A stretch of DNA of 6,874 nt from Planctomycetaceae bacterium (GTDB taxonomy: Bacteria; Planctomycetota; Planctomycetia; Planctomycetales; Planctomycetaceae): positions 1-6,874 of the forward strand of contig JAESQE010000508.1 of the NCBI GenBank assembly GCA_016765335.1. Direction: 5' to 3'. Made by a program: the position numbers and the translations under genes. Below are positions 5,553 through 6,874 of this stretch, piece by piece (positions within the stretch are counted from its first letter, which is position 1; every line of letters starts with the position of its first letter). The notes beneath the pieces are model-generated. The model saw nothing but the letters and a program-made list of their open reading frames with translations, was not told the origin of the DNA and made no database searches.

Positions 5553-6587
5553 ATGAGCGTTAATACAACACCACTAAGCGAAGTGGAATCGAAAATTATA
5601 TCAACTCAAATTGAAGGTCAGCAACAGTATGCAGATTCTGTTTTTCCATTTGTGTATCTTTGTGATGGGAGTCTGCCTGATATCGATTGTACTGTGCCTT
5701 GGGTAACGAAGTATCGTGATCGCTTGCTCGAACAAGCCACGACTCACGGTGCGGTTTTGTTTCGAGGGTTGCCTCTTCCAGCGACAGAGGATTTTGATAC
5801 CTTCATTCGTGCCTTATCGTTACCGAACTTTCCATACAAAGAATCCCTTTCTAATGCTGTTCGTGTCAATCGGACAGAACATGTGTTTTCAGCCAATGAA
5901 GCTCCGCCAAATGTCGATATCTTTTTTCATCACGAAATGGCTCAGACACCACTTTATCCCCGCTGGATCATGTTTTATTGTGAGCACGCTGCACAAAAAG
6001 GAGGAGCAACCCCGATTTGTCGATCCGATGTTTTGTACAACTTGTTGAAGGAAAACTGTCCTGAATTCATTTCTGATTGTGAAAAGAAGGGCTTGCAGTA
6101 CACCAACGTGATGCCGGGCACCGACGATGCAGCTTCCGGGATTGGTCGCAGTTGGCACAGTACCCTGGGTGTCGAAACTCAACAGGCAGCCGAGGCAAGA
6201 CTGCGTGAGTTAAATTATTCGTGGGAATGGCTTGAAGACAATTGCTTGAAAGCGACCACGCCAGCGCTGCCAGCTGTGATGGAAGTTTCGCCTGGAAGAA
6301 AGACATTCTTTAATCAATTGATTGCAGCTTTTAGCGGTTGGAAAGATAGCCGGAACGATCCTGCTGAGGCCGTTCGGCATGGGGATGGCTCTGCACTCGA
6401 TGCTGATGCTGTTGCTCAAGCCATTCAATTGGCAGACGACATTGCCTTTGATGTTCAATGGCAAGCAGGTGATGCGGTATTGATTGATAACACAATTGCG
6501 ATGCACGCCCGTCGCCCATTTGAAGGAACTCGTAAGGTATTTGCTTCGCTGGCAAGTAAGCAAACTCATGCTTTTGATCTTAGTTAA
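5553..6587 (+). CDS. TauD/TfdA-family Fe(II)/2-oxoglutarate-dependent dioxygenase
   Basis: This 344-residue cytoplasmic protein should use Fe(II), O2 and 2-oxoglutarate to oxidise an unidentified small molecule. The family's early HGAVLFRGLPL segment is at 65-75. The iron facial triad is His126-x-Glu128 (in FFHHEMAQTPLYPRW, 124-138) and His318 (in DNTIAMHARRPFEGTRK, 312-328). Arg327 is a candidate 2-oxoglutarate carboxylate ligand. The carboxylate ligand is Glu, as in clavaminate synthase, rather than the Asp of TauD. Because it is present, this should be an oxygenase and not a halogenase. GGATPICRSDVLYNLL (150-165) also matches the TauD/SyrP-like group. The gene follows the ROK repressor by 41 nt with its own strong AAGGA, so the repressor probably controls it. 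Relatives act on taurine, amino-acid side chains or small carboxylates; neighbours do not settle the substrate. Confidence 0.9.
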   Translation: MSVNTTPLSEVESKIISTQIEGQQQYADSVFPFVYLCDGSLPDIDCTVPWVTKYRDRLLEQATTHGAVLFRGLPLPATEDFDTFIRALSLPNFPYKESLSNAVRVNRTEHVFSANEAPPNVDIFFHHEMAQTPLYPRWIMFYCEHAAQKGGATPICRSDVLYNLLKENCPEFISDCEKKGLQYTNVMPGTDDAASGIGRSWHSTLGVETQQAAEARLRELNYSWEWLEDNCLKATTPALPAVMEVSPGRKTFFNQLIAAFSGWKDSRNDPAEAVRHGDGSALDADAVAQAIQLADDIAFDVQWQAGDAVLIDNTIAMHARRPFEGTRKVFASLASKQTHAFDLS

Positions 6588-6620
6588 AGATAACCTCTTT
6601 GAATTCAAAAGACATTTGCC

Positions 6621-6697
6621 AGTGGAGGGTAGACATTCTTGTCTGCCTTGAATTAAGGCATGCTTAAACGACACAGACACAGAATGTCTGTGCTCCT
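6621..6697. repeat. REP/MITE-like imperfect inverted repeat with nested hairpins
   Basis: The left arm (about 6621-6647) and the reverse complement of the right arm (about 6671-6697) share GGAG, AGACATTCT and TGTCTG in the same order. The whole is thus a large imperfect inverted repeat around a short centre. Each arm also folds alone: GGTAGACA-TTCT-TGTCTGCC (6628-6647, one G-T pair) and CACAGACA-CAGAA-TGTCTGTG (6672-6692, perfect). The centre adds TGCCTT-GAATT-AAGGCA (6644-6660), which competes with the left hairpin. Such structure just after a stop codon is typical of dispersed palindromic elements or may help end transcription, but no T-run follows. Confidence 0.55.
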
Positions 6698-6763
6698 TTG
6701 GAATTCATAGATGTTCGCTAAAATCAATGGCACAGTATCAAATACGATGTCGCTTGGTTATTA

Positions 6764-6779
6764 TTTGGTTTAAATCAAA
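6764..6779. promoter_or_regulatory. Near-palindrome TTTGGTTTAAATCAAA
   Basis: The two 8-bp halves (6764-6771 and 6772-6779) are reverse complements except at one position. It lies about 58 nt upstream of the probable start of the gene at the right edge, in AT-rich DNA where a promoter would be expected. It could be an operator or only AT-rich sequence; no clear -35/-10 pair is visible around it. Confidence 0.2.
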
Positions 6780-6836
6780 ATAGTTGATCACCACGATTTC
6801 CCATCAAGTGAAATGAAGCAGACAGGACTTTCTTCG

Positions 6837-6874
6837 ATGAATACAACTGAGTCTCTGGAAGAACAAAACGAAAA
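6837..6874 (+). CDS. 5' end of an unidentified gene running off the window
   Basis: ATG at 6837 opens a frame that stays open to the window end, giving MNTTESLEEQNE. AGGA (6824-6827) lies 9 nt upstream, a reasonable ribosome binding site. An in-frame ATG at 6813 would add MKQTGLSS but has a poorer upstream sequence. The hydrophilic, acidic start shows no signal peptide. Twelve codons are too few to name a product. It starts about 250 nt after the dioxygenase and beyond the palindromic element, so it is probably a separate transcription unit. Confidence 0.4.
   Translation, partial: MNTTESLEEQNE

Noticed and set aside
6210..6680. 156-codon minus-strand open frame across the dioxygenase 3' end
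   Set aside because: It is antisense to a clearly conserved enzyme, runs through the palindromic element and has no recognisable domain.
6813..6836. Upstream in-frame ATG as start of the right-edge gene
   Set aside because: Possible, but the sequence before it is a poorer ribosome binding site than AGGA in front of 6837; kept only as an alternative.
1..6874. Defence system, CRISPR array, prophage or insertion sequence
   Set aside because: All five substantial genes belong to ordinary metabolic, regulatory or envelope families. I saw no spaced direct repeats, transposase, integrase or nuclease motifs.

Overview
The window looks like chromosomal DNA from a planctomycete, perhaps a Gimesia/Rubinisphaera-type member of the Planctomycetales. 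The reasons are moderate GC (somewhat below 50% by eye), a DUF1080 (3-keto-disaccharide hydrolase) gene overlapping a Gfo/Idh/MocA oxidoreductase gene, and a TolC lipoprotein with a long acidic N-terminal extension. Both protein types are very abundant in that phylum. The genus is a guess. No tRNA, rRNA, CRISPR array, transposase or phage gene is visible.

Layout. Positions 1-126 are non-coding, with one weak stem-loop. A CzcC/CusC-like outer-membrane efflux lipoprotein occupies 127-1854 on the minus strand. Positions 1855-2251 are non-coding and hold several palindromes and a tentative promoter for the efflux gene. Next comes a two-gene minus-strand unit: an exported DUF1080 protein (3285-4073) whose end overlaps by 8 nt the start of a Gfo/Idh/MocA dehydrogenase (2252-3292). 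The divergent region 4074-4341 separates this unit from a plus-strand unit made of a ROK-family repressor (4342-5511) and, 41 nt later, a TauD/TfdA-type Fe(II)/2-oxoglutarate dioxygenase (5553-6587). Positions 6588-6836 hold a structured, REP/MITE-like imperfect inverted repeat. The first codons of an unidentified gene enter at the right edge, from about 6837.

How the genes may work together. The best-supported regulatory feature is in front of the ROK gene: a consensus -35 (TTGACA), a 17-bp spacer and AATAAT. The spacer contains the dyad TATTTCG-N4-CGAAATA, which strongly suggests autorepression of the ROK-dioxygenase operon. The ROK protein has a winged-helix N terminus but lacks the zinc cysteine cluster and the kinase catalytic Asp, so it is read as a sugar- or metabolite-responsive repressor and not as a kinase. 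The divergent DUF1080-Gfo/Idh pair matches the recently recognised oxidise-then-cleave route for glycosides, in which the sugar is oxidised at C3 and the 3-keto-glycoside is then split. The simplest working model is a small catabolic locus controlled by the ROK protein. Control of the minus-strand pair and the dioxygenase substrate remain inference. The efflux gene is probably unrelated.
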